50,152 nucleotides of DNA from the NCBI GenBank assembly GCA_014190035.1, contig BJFU01000004.1:1-50152 (forward strand), in the 5' to 3' direction. The position numbers were made by a program, and so were the translations under genes. The DNA comes from Actinomycetes bacterium (lineage in GTDB: Bacteria; Actinomycetota; Actinomycetes; S36-B12; UBA5976). The notes beneath the pieces were generated by a model. That model was not told the DNA's origin. It saw only the letters and a list, made by a program, of their open reading frames with translations, and did not search any database. This document shows positions 36,590 through 45,994 of this stretch, in pieces. Numbering within the stretch: the first letter of the stretch is position 1; each line of letters opens with the position of its first letter.

Positions 36590-38794
36590 TTAGTTTTTCT
36601 CCAAGAATTCTGTTTCTGCTTCTTTTTCTATTTCTAATACTGCTTTTTGTAAAGCTGGCACTTGCGCAAGTGTGAAATCTTGTTCAACTAGTTTCTTGCA
36701 GGCATCTCTGGCTAATTCTACTAATTCCACATCTTTGACAACTTGTAGTAATTTCAAAGAAGATTTTCTACCAGATTGTCTTGAACCTAGAACATTTCCT
36801 TCTCTTCGAATTTCTAAATCAAGTTGTGCTAATTCAAAACCATCAGTAGTTGATGCCACTGCTGCCAGTCTTTCCCTTGCAGGAGAATCTTCAGGAGATT
36901 CTGTAACAAATAAACAAATTCCAGGTTCTTTGCCTCGACCAATTCGACCACGTAACTGATGCAATTGGCTAACCCCAAATCGATCAGCATCAAGAATAAT
37001 CATCATCGTCGCATTTGGTACATCCACACCAACTTCAATAACAGTTGTGGAAACTAAAACATCAATGCCATCTTTAGCGCTTGGTCCTGCATTAAATCTG
37101 CGCATGATGTCATCTTTTTCTTCACTTGACATTCGTCCATGTAAAACTCCAACTCTGACATCTTTTAGTGGACCACCAGAAAGCATTGGTGCAACTTCTA
37201 ATACAGCAAGTGGTGGACGTTTCTCATCTTCTGTTTCTAAATCTGTGTCATCTTCTGCAGATGCTCCACCAATGCGAGGTGCAACTATATAAACCTGGTG
37301 ACCATTTTTAACTTCTTCAACAACTCTTTGCCATCCTCTTTCTAAGTGTCCTGGTTTTTCGACAGATAAAACAACATGAGTTGTAATCGGACTTCTTCCT
37401 TGCGGTAATTCTTTTAGTGAACAAATATCTAAATCCCCAAAGACTGTCATTGCCACAGTTCTTGGAATTGGAGTTGCTGTCATTACTAAAACGTGTGGTC
37501 TTTTATCGCCAGGAGATTTTGCAGCAAGCGCTGCACGTTGCTCAACACCAAATCGATGTTGTTCATCAACTACAACTAAAGCTAAATCTTTAAACTTCAC
37601 ACCTTCTTGAATAATGGCGTGAGTTCCCACCACAATTCCTGCATCACCATTTGCAATGTTTGCTAACACATTTGATCTGCTGGCACCAGTTACTGATCCA
37701 GTTAATAACTCAACCTGGGTGCCAAGTTCACTTCCCCCAAGCTCTCCCTTGGTAGCAAGTGAACCCATTAATTTCTTTATTGTTCTTAAATGTTGTCCAG
37801 CTAAAACTTCCGTTGGTGCAAGCAATGCTGCTTGTCCGCCTGCATCAACTGCTGCGAGCATTGCTCGAAGTGCCACGATTGTTTTTCCACTTCCCACATC
37901 TCCTTGAAGTAATCGATGCATGGGGTGAGTTTGACCAATTTCTGCAAATAATGCTTCGCCTATTTCTTTTTGTCCATTGGTTAATTCAAAAGGTAAATTC
38001 TTATCAAATTCCGTTACTAGACCATCTGTTACTTGCTTTCGAGCAGTTGCAGGTAATTGTGATTCTTTTGCTCGTCTTTGTAATAAAACAGTTTGCAAAA
38101 CAAATGCTTCATCAAATTTCAATCGATTTAAGGCCATTGCTACTTGTTCAAAGGTTTCTGGTTCATGAATCCAGGTGATGGCTTGCTTAAAAGAAATAAG
38201 TCCTAATTCTTCCTGCATAGATTTAGGAACCACATCATCGTCTTCTTGGATTTCTAATTGACTCATCACAAACTTGATTGCTTTGGCTGTTCTCCAACTA
38301 GGAACAGAACCTGTTGCTGGATATACCGGAATTAACGCTTTGGCAAACATTTCTATTACATCTGGATCTGTTTCTTCGCCTTGTTGAGCTGTCAAAATAT
38401 ATTCAGGATGAATTAATTGTTTTCTACCTCTGTATTCCTGAACTTTGCCAGCAAATAAACCTTGGATTCCTGGAATCAATCTTTTCTTGTGCATGCTTGC
38501 CATGGCAAAGAAAGCTAAATCAATTGTTTTCTTTCCATCTGTTACTACTACTTCTAGACGTGTTGTGCGTCTGCCTTTCATAGGTGCCTCTTTGGCAGAA
38601 GCAACTTCAGCTAGAACTGTTGCGTGCTCACCAATTCTTAAAGATTTAAGATCAGTTAATTCACCACGTTTGGCATAACGCCTTGGATAGTGGCGCACCA
38701 AATCTTCCACTGTTTCATAACCAAAAGCAGTGGATAAAAGTTTTGCTGACCGACCGCCTAAGACATCAATCAGCGAGGAATTTAGGTGAACCAT
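36590..38794 (-). CDS. recG: ATP-dependent DNA helicase RecG
   Basis: Remodels stalled replication forks and branched DNA. 734 residues from the ATG at 38794 ([19 protein letters not shown]). An upstream ATG at 38830 adds 12 residues and enters the rpmB promoter region. Domains in order are the OB-fold wedge (about 60-150), helicase half 1 with Walker A GDVGSGKT and the DEQH box in VVDEQHRFG, and half 2 with [14 protein letters not shown]-like motif V and [10 protein letters not shown] 14-bp perfect palindrome near the 3' end (36659-36672) is within coding sequence. Confidence 0.96.
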   Translation of the reverse strand: MVHLNSSLIDVLGGRSAKLLSTAFGYETVEDLVRHYPRRYAKRGELTDLKSLRIGEHATVLAEVASAKEAPMKGRRTTRLEVVVTDGKKTIDLAFFAMASMHKKRLIPGIQGLFAGKVQEYRGRKQLIHPEYILTAQQGEETDPDVIEMFAKALIPVYPATGSVPSWRTAKAIKFVMSQLEIQEDDDVVPKSMQEELGLISFKQAITWIHEPETFEQVAMALNRLKFDEAFVLQTVLLQRRAKESQLPATARKQVTDGLVTEFDKNLPFELTNGQKEIGEALFAEIGQTHPMHRLLQGDVGSGKTIVALRAMLAAVDAGGQAALLAPTEVLAGQHLRTIKKLMGSLATKGELGGSELGTQVELLTGSVTGASRSNVLANIANGDAGIVVGTHAIIQEGVKFKDLALVVVDEQHRFGVEQRAALAAKSPGDKRPHVLVMTATPIPRTVAMTVFGDLDICSLKELPQGRSPITTHVVLSVEKPGHLERGWQRVVEEVKNGHQVYIVAPRIGGASAEDDTDLETEDEKRPPLAVLEVAPMLSGGPLKDVRVGVLHGRMSSEEKDDIMRRFNAGPSAKDGIDVLVSTTVIEVGVDVPNATMMIILDADRFGVSQLHQLRGRIGRGKEPGICLFVTESPEDSPARERLAAVASTTDGFELAQLDLEIRREGNVLGSRQSGRKSSLKLLQVVKDVELVELARDACKKLVEQDFTLAQVPALQKAVLEIEKEAETEFLEKN

Positions 38795-38906
38795 CGTTGG
38801 TTCCAGCCTAGGCTTAGTGGGTGCTTTCAAGGCGCATTCAATGCCTTGGGTAGGCTCTTACAAGTTGCTAAAAGTGCAATTAAATAAATCGGGAGTGAAA
38901 TTACAG

Positions 38907-39092
38907 ATGGCCGCCAAGTGCGATGTTTGTGGCAAAGGACCAGGATTTGGTCACCAAGTTTCACATTCCAACGTTAAAACTAAAAGACGTTTCAATCCAA
39001 ATATTCAAAGAGTTAAAGCAATCATTAAAGGAACACCAAAGCACGTTAATGTTTGCACTTCCTGCCTTCGCGCAGGCAAAGTAACTCGCTAA
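38907..39092 (+). CDS. rpmB: Ribosomal protein L28
   Basis: 61 residues from the ATG at 38907 ([21 protein letters not shown]). GGGAG lies at 38891-38895 as ribosome site. The cysteine pairs CDVC and CTSC indicate a zinc-binding form. It is the only plus-strand gene between the TSUP permease and the small Lrp gene. The 112 bp upstream, shared with divergent recG, must hold both promoters; no clear -35/-10 pair was found. Its stop abuts the convergent thiL stop. Confidence 0.95.
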   Translation: MAAKCDVCGKGPGFGHQVSHSNVKTKRRFNPNIQRVKAIIKGTPKHVNVCTSCLRAGKVTR

Positions 39093-40055
39093 CTAAATCT
39101 TAAAGTGATCGTGGCCTTTGGGGCCTAGAAAATGTCTACCATCAATTGTTACTTGGGCTTTTCCTTCAAATACTTCACCAATTACTTTGAATCCATCTGG
39201 CACTTGTCTAGATCTTGGAAGAGTTGCGACAAAAGCATGATCATCTCCCCCAGTCATTACCCAAATCATGGGATCAACATTTAAAGCTGCTGCTACATCT
39301 AATATTTCTTGTTCAGGAATTAAGGCAGTAGTTTTAATATCAATGTGAACTTCTGATGCTGTGGCAATGTGACCTAAATCTTGCAATAAGCCATCGGAAA
39401 CATCAATCATGGAAGAAACAAAGTCTTTAGCAATAGTTCCAGCAAAGTAAGGAACTTTTGGTCTTCTATGTGCATCGCAAACTATTTTTGGTGATTTAAA
39501 TCCTCGACGCAATGCACTTAAACCAGCTTCAGCCCAACCTAATCTTCCTGCCATTATTACTAAGTTTCCAGGTTCTGCCCCACTTCTTTTTAATGGCGCT
39601 TGGGATAAACCAGCATCACTTATATTTCCTAAAGCAGTAATAGAAATAGTTAAATTCTCAGATTTGGTGGTGTCTCCACCTACAACTGCAGCATTTACTA
39701 ATGCTGCTTCTTCACAGATTCCATCTACAAGTTCAATTAACCAATCAACTTTAGTTGTTCCAGGAATTGCTAAACCAATAAGTAATGCAGTTGGTGTTGC
39801 ACCTGTTGCCACAATGTCAGCTAAATTTGCAGCAGCTGCTCTATGCCCAATATCTCTGGCACTAGACCAATCTCTTTTAAAGTGTTGACCTTCAACCAAC
39901 ATGTCAGTTGATGCCACGACTCGAGCTGAATCTAATTGCACGATTGCAGCGTCATCACCTAAACCAAGGATTACTTGAGAAGCAGGAGCTAGACGAGATT
40001 TCAATAATTCAACAAAGCCAAATTCACCCAAGTCGGCGATTGTTTGCTCACTCAT
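39093..40055 (-). CDS. thiL: Thiamine-monophosphate kinase
   Basis: Phosphorylates thiamine monophosphate to the active diphosphate. 320 residues from the ATG at 40055 (MSEQTIADLGEFGFVELL). Strong GGGGGAG upstream supports this start; the frame opening at 40199 would run through the divergent Lrp gene. Motifs are GLGDDAAIV, STDMLVEGQHF, GGDTTKS and DVSDGLLQDLGHI. Other thiamine genes are not nearby. Linkage to the Lrp-like gene and rpmB is common in Actinobacteria. Confidence 0.95.
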   Translation of the reverse strand: MSEQTIADLGEFGFVELLKSRLAPASQVILGLGDDAAIVQLDSARVVASTDMLVEGQHFKRDWSSARDIGHRAAAANLADIVATGATPTALLIGLAIPGTTKVDWLIELVDGICEEAALVNAAVVGGDTTKSENLTISITALGNISDAGLSQAPLKRSGAEPGNLVIMAGRLGWAEAGLSALRRGFKSPKIVCDAHRRPKVPYFAGTIAKDFVSSMIDVSDGLLQDLGHIATASEVHIDIKTTALIPEQEILDVAAALNVDPMIWVMTGGDDHAFVATLPRSRQVPDGFKVIGEVFEGKAQVTIDGRHFLGPKGHDHFKI

Positions 40056-40132
40056 CTTGATCTCCCCCTTTTCAATTATCCAACTTAAATGTAAGTTTAT
40101 GCTCACTATTAGATAAAGAAAGTTGAAAAATA

Positions 40133-40369
40133 ATGAGTGTTCAGGCCTACATCTTGGTACAAACCGAAGTCGGTAAGTCCGATGAGGTAGCTCAGGCAAT
40201 AAATGCTATTTCTGGTGTTATGAATGCTGAACACGTAACTGGACCCTATGACGTCATTGTTAGAGCAGAAGCCAAATCCATTGACGATTTAGCCAAAGTG
40301 GTTTTAGCAAAAGTTCAAACTGTTAAGGGAATTACTAGAACTCTTACTTGCCCAATAGTTAACTTGTAA
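40133..40369 (+). CDS. Stand-alone Lrp/AsnC ligand-binding (RAM) domain protein
   Basis: 78 residues forming a single alpha-beta RAM domain (AYILVQTEVGKSDEVAQAI, GPYDVIVRAEAKSIDDL, ITRTLTCPIV). It has no helix-turn-helix, so it cannot bind DNA in the Lrp manner; it may bind an amino acid or form mixed oligomers. The family is common next to thiL and ddl in Actinobacteria. It is divergent from thiL (77-bp gap) and converges on ddl with no gap. Its role is unknown. Confidence 0.85.
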   Translation: MSVQAYILVQTEVGKSDEVAQAINAISGVMNAEHVTGPYDVIVRAEAKSIDDLAKVVLAKVQTVKGITRTLTCPIVNL

Positions 40370-41449
40370 TTAGTGCAGACCAATTGGTCTGTTCAAAGCC
40401 TCTTGAATCAAGTAATCAACTAATTCGTCATATTTCACACCACTTGCTTCCCACATACGAGGAAACATAGAAATTGAAGTAAAGCCAGGCATGGTGTTGA
40501 TTTCATTAACAATTATTTCGTCATCTTTTGTTAAGAAGAAATCAACTCGAGCTAAACCTTCACAATTAAAGTAATCAAATACTCGTGCTGCCAGAAGTTG
40601 TAAATCGGCTTGGATTTTTTTATCAAGTTTGGCTGGCACAATTAGATCTGCTGAATCATCCATGTACTTTGCTTCAAAGTCATAGAATTCATGGCTTTTT
40701 TTAACAATGATTTCAGCTGGCAGAGATGATCTGGCTGCTTTCTTATCTTCTCCAGTTATAACTGCACATTCAATTTCACGAGCATTTTCAATACTTGCTT
40801 CCACAATAATTCTCTTATCGTGCACACGGGCTTCTTCAATTGCTGCTTCTATTTTGGAAGCATCTTTAATCTTTTGAATACCTAAAGAACTTCCAGCTCT
40901 GGCTGGTTTCACAAATACTGGTAAACCTAATTCTGAGATCTTCTTTAGGATATTTTGCTTGTCGTTTTTCCATTGTGAATCAAGGATGGTCACAAAGTCT
41001 CCCACTGGAAAACCAGCAGTTTTTAGTAAAGTTTTTGAGGTAGTTTTGTCCATGCCAATTGCAGAACCCAAAACACCTGATCCAACAAAGGCAATGGAGT
41101 GCAAATCAATTAGTCCCTGAATTGTTCCATCTTCACCATATGGGCCATGAAGAACTGGAAAAATCACATCCAGAGTTATTAAATCATTTGGGGGAAATTT
41201 TGAAAAAGAAACTGGTTTATTGGATTGAATTCCCTCTTTTGTTACTTCAGGAAGTTCACCCTTAGCCAAAGTTAAAAACGGATTTTTGTCTTCAAAAACT
41301 ACCCATGAATTATCAGAGGTAATTCCCATTGGTACAACTTCATATTTATTTCGATCAAGCACATTGATTATGGAATTTGCTGAAATGCAAGAAATCGAAT
41401 GTTCAGAGGAACGACCTCCGAATAAAACACCGACTCTTATTTTCTCCAC
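40370..41449 (-). CDS. ddl: D-alanine--D-alanine ligase
   Basis: Makes the D-Ala-D-Ala dipeptide of peptidoglycan. 359 residues from GTG 41449 (VEKIRVGVLFGGRSSEHSIS), 10 nt after the gpsA stop; an in-frame start at 41491 lies inside gpsA. Motifs are GGRSSEHS, LHGPYGEDG, FVKPARAGSSLG (ATP-grasp), ARVDFFL and NEINTMPGFTSISMFP. It is part of ddl-gpsA-plsC. The last residue before the metal-binding NEIN region is conserved, so activity is expected. Confidence 0.95.
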   Translation of the reverse strand: MEKIRVGVLFGGRSSEHSISCISANSIINVLDRNKYEVVPMGITSDNSWVVFEDKNPFLTLAKGELPEVTKEGIQSNKPVSFSKFPPNDLITLDVIFPVLHGPYGEDGTIQGLIDLHSIAFVGSGVLGSAIGMDKTTSKTLLKTAGFPVGDFVTILDSQWKNDKQNILKKISELGLPVFVKPARAGSSLGIQKIKDASKIEAAIEEARVHDKRIIVEASIENAREIECAVITGEDKKAARSSLPAEIIVKKSHEFYDFEAKYMDDSADLIVPAKLDKKIQADLQLLAARVFDYFNCEGLARVDFFLTKDDEIIVNEINTMPGFTSISMFPRMWEASGVKYDELVDYLIQEALNRPIGLH

Positions 41450-41459
41450 AGACTTGATT

Positions 41460-42479
41460 CTATTCGTTCTCTGCTGTGATTGGTTGATCAAGGAGTGCTG
41501 CCATTACATCGTGAGCATCATCCCCATCGCGAATAACTCTTAATACTTGAGCAGCAATGGGCATATCTAATTCATATTTGGCAGCGATTGCTAAAAGTGG
41601 TGCCAAACTTTTCGCACCTTCTACAGTTCCGTGTGCTTTTAATTGTGCTTCTTCAATAGTTTTACCTTGACCAAGTGCTTCCCCAAAAGTTCTGTTTCTT
41701 GACAATGGGGATTGAGAAGTAGCAATCAAATCACCGATTCCTGCTAAACCTAAAAAGGTTTCAGTCTTGGCACCAAGAGCAACTCCTAATCTGGTCATTT
41801 CTGCTAAACCTCTAGTAATTAATGCAGATTGTGTATTTTCCCCAAGACCTAAACCAACCGCAATTCCATTTGCAATAGCCACAATGTTTTTCACCGCACC
41901 TGCTAATTCAGTGCCAATAACATCTGTAGTCCAAAATGCTCTGAAGTAATTTGTTGCTAAAGCATTTGCCACATCTGCTGCCACATCTTCATCGGCACAG
42001 GCAATTGTCGTTGCTGTTGGTTGGCGATGAATAATTTCTCCAGCCAAGTTAGGACCACTAACTACTGCCACTCGATTTTCTGAGCATTTCAAAACATCAA
42101 TAATAACTTCAGAGATTCTCATTTTTGTTGAGTTTTCAACACCTTTAATCAAGGAAACATAAACTGCTGTTGGGGAAACAAAGTCTTGCCATTCCTCTAA
42201 GTTTTCTCTTAAAGATTGTGCAGGAACGGCAAAGAAAACTAATTCTTTTTTATCAAGGGCAACTTGAGCAGAAGTAGTTGCTGAAATTCGAGATGAAAGT
42301 TTTACTCCAGGATGAAACTTAGAATTCTTATTATTTTCATTTATGTCATTAACAACTGCTTCACTTCTGGCCCACAACACAACATTGTGTCCAGCGTCAG
42401 CTAAGACTTGACCACAAGCTGTGGCCCAAGCGCCACCACCCATTACCGCAACAGTTTTTATGGTCTTTCCTTTGTCCAA
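41460..42479 (-). CDS. gpsA: NAD(P)-dependent glycerol-3-phosphate dehydrogenase
   Basis: Makes sn-glycerol 3-phosphate for phospholipids. 339 residues. The nucleotide-binding motif is VMGGGAWATACG (near residue 12), with GPNLAGEI and the catalytic-lysine region GAVKNIVAIANGIAVGLG. SPLSRNRTFGEALG is a C-terminal family motif. It overlaps the plsC 3' end by 22 bp, pairing the two first steps of phosphatidate synthesis. Confidence 0.96.
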   Translation of the reverse strand: MDKGKTIKTVAVMGGGAWATACGQVLADAGHNVVLWARSEAVVNDINENNKNSKFHPGVKLSSRISATTSAQVALDKKELVFFAVPAQSLRENLEEWQDFVSPTAVYVSLIKGVENSTKMRISEVIIDVLKCSENRVAVVSGPNLAGEIIHRQPTATTIACADEDVAADVANALATNYFRAFWTTDVIGTELAGAVKNIVAIANGIAVGLGLGENTQSALITRGLAEMTRLGVALGAKTETFLGLAGIGDLIATSQSPLSRNRTFGEALGQGKTIEEAQLKAHGTVEGAKSLAPLLAIAAKYELDMPIAAQVLRVIRDGDDAHDVMAALLDQPITAENE

Positions 42480-43180
42480 GGCATTCTTTGTGCCGGTGGG
42501 GTTTCGTTTCTAATCTGAGCTAATTCATTTGTGATTGCATCCATAATTCTAGATGTAGCAATCTTTAGCACTTCCCCTGTGATCTCTTGACCGTAAAGAT
42601 CACTCAGATCAACCGGTTTTCCAGCTTGGACAATCATGGTTTTTCGGGGAAAAAGTTTTAGTTTCTTGGAATAAGGAGCAAGCACAAATTGTGCTCCCCA
42701 ATGAGCAACTGGAATAACTGGTGTTTTGGTGGCAAGAGCAATTCGTGCTGCTCCAGTTTTTCCATCCATAGGCCAAAGATTTGGATCTCTGGTTAATGTT
42801 CCTTCTGGACTTAACACAATTGCTTCACCTCTTTCCACTCCACTTATTGCCCCGCGCACTGCAATTTTTGCATGACGAGAATCTCTATAAACAGGAATTT
42901 GTCCAGCTAAATAAACTAATTGACCAATTACTGGAATTTTAAATATGCCAGATTTAGCTAAGAATTTTGGTGGACGATCGTTGTCCCACATAAATTGTGC
43001 GACCACAAAGGGATCAAACCAAGAGTTATGATTCATGGCTGCAATAATTCCGCCGTCAAAGTTTAAATTTTCTACACCGCGGTAATCGCGTTTAGTTATT
43101 AAAACTAATAATGGACGAAGAATAACTACGATTAAACGATAAACAAATCCCAAACGAGACTTACGAGAGACGCGGGCCAT
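42458..43180 (-). CDS. plsC: 1-acyl-sn-glycerol-3-phosphate acyltransferase (PlsC-like)
   Basis: 240 residues. The acyltransferase motifs are NHNSWFDP (H-x4-D, about residue 50) and SPEGTLTRDP (EGT). A hydrophobic, basic N-terminus (residues 10-30) should attach it to the membrane. It acylates lysophosphatidate to phosphatidate. It is coupled to gpsA and lies downstream of hup, from which it is separated by a long hairpin (43201-43233). Other PlsC paralogues may exist elsewhere. Confidence 0.92.
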   Translation of the reverse strand: MARVSRKSRLGFVYRLIVVILRPLLVLITKRDYRGVENLNFDGGIIAAMNHNSWFDPFVVAQFMWDNDRPPKFLAKSGIFKIPVIGQLVYLAGQIPVYRDSRHAKIAVRGAISGVERGEAIVLSPEGTLTRDPNLWPMDGKTGAARIALATKTPVIPVAHWGAQFVLAPYSKKLKLFPRKTMIVQAGKPVDLSDLYGQEITGEVLKIATSRIMDAITNELAQIRNETPPAQRMPWTKERP

Positions 43181-43200
43181 AACCTGTATCCAATCAGCAT

Positions 43201-43233
43201 GATGCCCGGTAGCAGAATCTGCGACCGGGCATC
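43201..43233 (-). terminator. Long hairpin between hup and plsC
   Basis: Perfect 10-bp arms GATGCCCGGT and ACCGGGCATC enclose a second 4-bp stem (GCAG/CTGC), giving about 14 bp with one mismatch and a 3-nt loop. It starts 19 bp after the hup stop. No T-run follows on the minus strand, so it may be a weak terminator, or protect the hup mRNA 3' end, rather than a classical intrinsic terminator. Confidence 0.5.
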
Positions 43234-43251
43234 AACTTAAAAATCAGCGAT

Positions 43252-43647
43252 TTAGCGCTTCTTTTTTGCTTTTTTCTTTAGGCCTAGAATTGATTTACCC
43301 TTTGAAGCTTTTTTAGTAACTTTTTTGGTTTTCTTGGCAGTTACTTTTTTAGCTTTCTTTGCTGCTCTTTTTCCACCAAGCACGATTGCTTTGAAATCTG
43401 CTGCTGGACGGAATTTTGCAACTGTTTTGGCAGGAACTTTAACTGGAGCACCAGTCATAGGGTTACGTGCCATTCTTGCTGGGCGGTTTTTCTTTTCCCA
43501 GATACCAAATCCTGCGATTGAAACCTTGTCACCTGATGCAACTGCGTTGGTGATCGTGTCAAAAAAGATGTCTACGAAATCTAGAGCTTGACGACGGTTG
43601 GCTTCAAAATGTTGTTGCACTAAGTCTGCTAAGTCTGGCTTCTTCAA
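43252..43647 (-). CDS. hup: HU-family nucleoid protein with lysine-rich C-terminal tail
   Basis: 131 residues. Residues 1-92 form the HU domain (DKVSIAGFGIWEKKNRPARMARNPMTG, the DNA-binding arm). The rest is a Lys/Ala/Val tail (KKAKKVTAKKTKKVTKKASKGK...) as in mycobacterial HupB and streptomycete HupS. The only possible start is TTG 43647, with AGAAAGG 9 nt upstream, because an in-frame stop lies just before. It binds and compacts DNA. Tail length is short for the group. The leader contains two mutually exclusive 9-bp hairpins. It lies between leuD and plsC, the usual actinobacterial place. Confidence 0.95.
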   Translation of the reverse strand: MKKPDLADLVQQHFEANRRQALDFVDIFFDTITNAVASGDKVSIAGFGIWEKKNRPARMARNPMTGAPVKVPAKTVAKFRPAADFKAIVLGGKRAAKKAKKVTAKKTKKVTKKASKGKSILGLKKKAKKKR

Positions 43648-43688
43648 CTTTTTGAACCTTTCTAAAGTTCTTTAGCTTTTTATGGCTG

Positions 43689-43733
43689 GCAATAAAAGAT
43701 TTTTATTGCTGGGTCTAAAATTACGCAATAAAA
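43689..43733 (-). promoter_or_regulatory. hup leader with two alternative hairpins
   Basis: In transcript order, TTTTATTGC (43733-43725), GCAATAAAA (43709-43701) and TTTTATTGC (43697-43689). The middle segment is perfectly complementary to both flanking ones (9 bp each; loops 15 nt and 3 nt), so only one hairpin can form at a time. They end 41 nt before the TTG start. An attenuation- or temperature-type switch is possible but inferred. Confidence 0.5.
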
Positions 43734-43771
43734 TAAGGGATATTTGCACGACACACCGAAAAAGTTCTTAT

Positions 43772-43822
43772 TTTATAAGGAAAATTTTAATCAATATTCG
43801 AAAAATCGAAGATTTATCGAAG
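43772..43822 (-). promoter_or_regulatory. Possible hup promoter with TCGA repeats
   Basis: TATAAA on the minus strand (43777-43772) is a reasonable -10 for hup. Upstream, TCGA occurs three times (43798, 43806, 43817), twice within an ATCGAAG word spaced 11 bp (43805 and 43816), suggesting an activator or repressor site. The whole 195 bp between leuD and hup has no gene. Confidence 0.35.
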
Positions 43823-43842
43823 GAAAATGTTACTGGTGGGAC

Positions 43843-44430
43843 TTAGACAGTTTGAGGTTTGTAACTTGGACGAGACTTTTCAAACTCTGTAATCTTTGAT
43901 TCGTGACGAAGTGTCAGGCCAATGTCGTCCAAACCTTCCATTAAACGCCATCTGACGTAGTCATCAATTTGGAAATCTGCCACTAAATCCCCGGCTTTTA
44001 CTTGTCTTTTATCCAAATCAACTGTGATTTGGGTATTTGCGTCTTTTTCAATAAGTGCCCAAATCTTTTCAATCACATCTTGGGAAACTTCGGCTGTAAC
44101 TAAACCTGCTTTGCCAGAGTTACCACGGAAAATATCTGCATAACGAGATGACAAAACCACTTTGAAGCCATAATCCATCAATGCCCAGACTGCATGTTCG
44201 CGAGATGATCCGGTACCAAATTCAGGTCCAGCCACCAAAATAGTTGCACCCTTGTATTCAGGCTTATTTAAAACGAAGTTTGGGTCTTCTCTCCAGGCTT
44301 TAAATAGAGCATCTTCAAAACCATGACGAGTAATGCGCTTTAGATATTCAGCAGGAATGATTTGATCGGTGTCGACGTTGCTTCTTCGAAGAGGAAGAGC
44401 AGAGCCAGTATGGGTGAGAAATTTATCCAT
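43843..44430 (-). CDS. leuD: 3-isopropylmalate dehydratase, small subunit
   Basis: With LeuC isomerises 2-isopropylmalate to 3-isopropylmalate, and citramalate in the citramalate route. 195 residues. The swivel domain has [21 protein letters not shown] and the substrate loop [13 protein letters not shown] (about residue 72). The ATG overlaps the last base of the leuC stop (TAATG), so the subunits are made in equal amounts. It is followed by the hup promoter region; no leuB is in the window. Confidence 0.96.
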   Translation of the reverse strand: MDKFLTHTGSALPLRRSNVDTDQIIPAEYLKRITRHGFEDALFKAWREDPNFVLNKPEYKGATILVAGPEFGTGSSREHAVWALMDYGFKVVLSSRYADIFRGNSGKAGLVTAEVSQDVIEKIWALIEKDANTQITVDLDKRQVKAGDLVADFQIDDYVRWRLMEGLDDIGLTLRHESKITEFEKSRPSYKPQTV

Positions 44431-45830
44431 TATTTAATTTCATCTGGAGTTGAAAGATGACCTGTAATGGCAGTTGCGGCAGCTACTAATGGAGAAACTA
44501 AATGAGTTCTTCCACCTGGACCTTGACGTCCTTCAAAGTTTCTGTTTGAAGTTGAAGCAGCACGCTCTCCTGGTTTCAACTTGTCAGGATTCATTCCCAA
44601 ACACATTGAACAACCTGCACTTCGCCAATCTGCACCTGCTTCTTTAAATATTGCTGGCAAACCTTCGTGTTCTGCTTGAATAGCAACTTTGGCACTTCCT
44701 GGAACTACCATCATGCGCACACTAGAAGCAACTTTTTTACCTTTCAAAATTGCTGCTGCTGCTCTTAAATCCTCGATACGACCATTGGTGCATGAGCCAA
44801 GAAATACTGTGTCAACTTTGATGTCACGCATTTTGGTTCCAGCTTTTAGATCCATATAGACAAGTGCACGTTCTGCTGCTGTTTTCTCTGTTGGATCAGA
44901 AAATGAATTTGGATCTGGCACAACATCATCAATTGATACGCCTTGCCCAGGATTTGTTCCCCAGGTGACAAAAGCGGTTAATGTGTTGGCATCAATTATT
45001 ACTTCAGCATCAAATTTGGCATCATCATCAGTTTTTAAAGTCTTCCAATAAGCAACGGCGTCATCCCAGTCTTTGCCTTTTGGAGCATGCTCTCGACCCT
45101 TTAAGTATTCAAAAGTGGTTTCATCAGGAGCGATCATTCCTGCACGAGCACCTGCCTCAATACTCATGTTACAAATCGTCATTCGACCTTCCATTGAAAG
45201 TGAACGAATGGCTTCACCGCGATATTCCAAAACATAACCTTGACCGCCACCGGTACTAATTTTGGCAATCACAGCCAAAATAATGTCTTTAGCAGTTGAA
45301 CCTTGCGGAAGTTTTCCATTAACAGTTATGGCCATAGTTTTAAATGGTTTTAAAGGCAAAGTTTGAGTAGCAAGCACATGTTCTACTTCACTAGTACCAA
45401 TACCAAAAGCAAGAGCTCCAAAAGCTCCATGAGTTGAAGTGTGGGAATCTCCACACACCACAGTCATGCCAGGCTGAGTTAATCCAAGTTGAGGACCAAC
45501 AACGTGCACAATTCCTTGATCAACATTTCCCAGTGAAAAAATCTTTAAGCCAAATTCTTTAGCATTATTTCGTAATGCGTCTACTTGAGCACGAGATACC
45601 AAATCTGCAATTGGTTTATCAATATCTTGAGTTGGAACGTTGTGATCTTCAGTTAAAAGTGTTAAGTTGGGACGACGAACTTTTCTATTCGCTGCTCTTA
45701 AGCCATCAAATGCTTGTGGAGAAGTAACTTCATGAACTAAATGAAGATCAATAAAAAGTAAATCTGGTTCACCACTTGCTTGGTGCACAATATGTGCATC
45801 CCAAACTTTTTCTGCAAGTGTTTTACCCAC
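44430..45830 (-). CDS. leuC: 3-isopropylmalate dehydratase, large subunit
   Basis: 466 residues. Aconitase-type [4Fe-4S] cysteines are in GSCTNGR (near residue 346) and CSMCLGMN (near 408). [27 protein letters not shown] is the family signature. Start is GTG 45830 with AAGGAG about 9 nt upstream. The preceding 35 bp separate it from tRNA-Glu. Many Actinobacteria carry the regulator ndgR divergently here; it is absent and the tRNA takes its place. Confidence 0.96.
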   Translation of the reverse strand: MGKTLAEKVWDAHIVHQASGEPDLLFIDLHLVHEVTSPQAFDGLRAANRKVRRPNLTLLTEDHNVPTQDIDKPIADLVSRAQVDALRNNAKEFGLKIFSLGNVDQGIVHVVGPQLGLTQPGMTVVCGDSHTSTHGAFGALAFGIGTSEVEHVLATQTLPLKPFKTMAITVNGKLPQGSTAKDIILAVIAKISTGGGQGYVLEYRGEAIRSLSMEGRMTICNMSIEAGARAGMIAPDETTFEYLKGREHAPKGKDWDDAVAYWKTLKTDDDAKFDAEVIIDANTLTAFVTWGTNPGQGVSIDDVVPDPNSFSDPTEKTAAERALVYMDLKAGTKMRDIKVDTVFLGSCTNGRIEDLRAAAAILKGKKVASSVRMMVVPGSAKVAIQAEHEGLPAIFKEAGADWRSAGCSMCLGMNPDKLKPGERAASTSNRNFEGRQGPGGRTHLVSPLVAAATAITGHLSTPDEIK

Positions 45831-45865
45831 TTTTTATTTCTCCTTTTCTTTTATTTCGCCTCGTG

Positions 45866-45938
45866 TAGCCCCGACGGGATTCGAACCCGCGCTACCGCCT
45901 TGAGAGGGCAGCGTGCTAGGCCGCTACACAACGGGGCT
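45866..45938 (-). tRNA. tRNA-Glu (CTC)
   Basis: 73 nt on the minus strand. The acceptor stem AGCCCCG pairs with CGGGGCT and the discriminator is A. The anticodon loop CTCTCAA gives CTC (plus-strand complement at 45902-45904), with stem CTGCC/GGCGG. The T-arm GCGGGTTCGAATCCCGT is canonical. CCA is not encoded. It lies between lldD and leuC. Confidence 0.95.
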
Positions 45939-45994
45939 GTAGGAAAATCCGTTTCCTTAATTCTAACAGCGTAAAGAAAAAGAGAAATTCGTAG

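Noticed and set aside
36659-36672. 14-bp perfect palindrome CACTTGCGCAAGTG near the recG 3' end
   Set aside because: It lies in conserved coding sequence far from any promoter and is probably chance codon choice.
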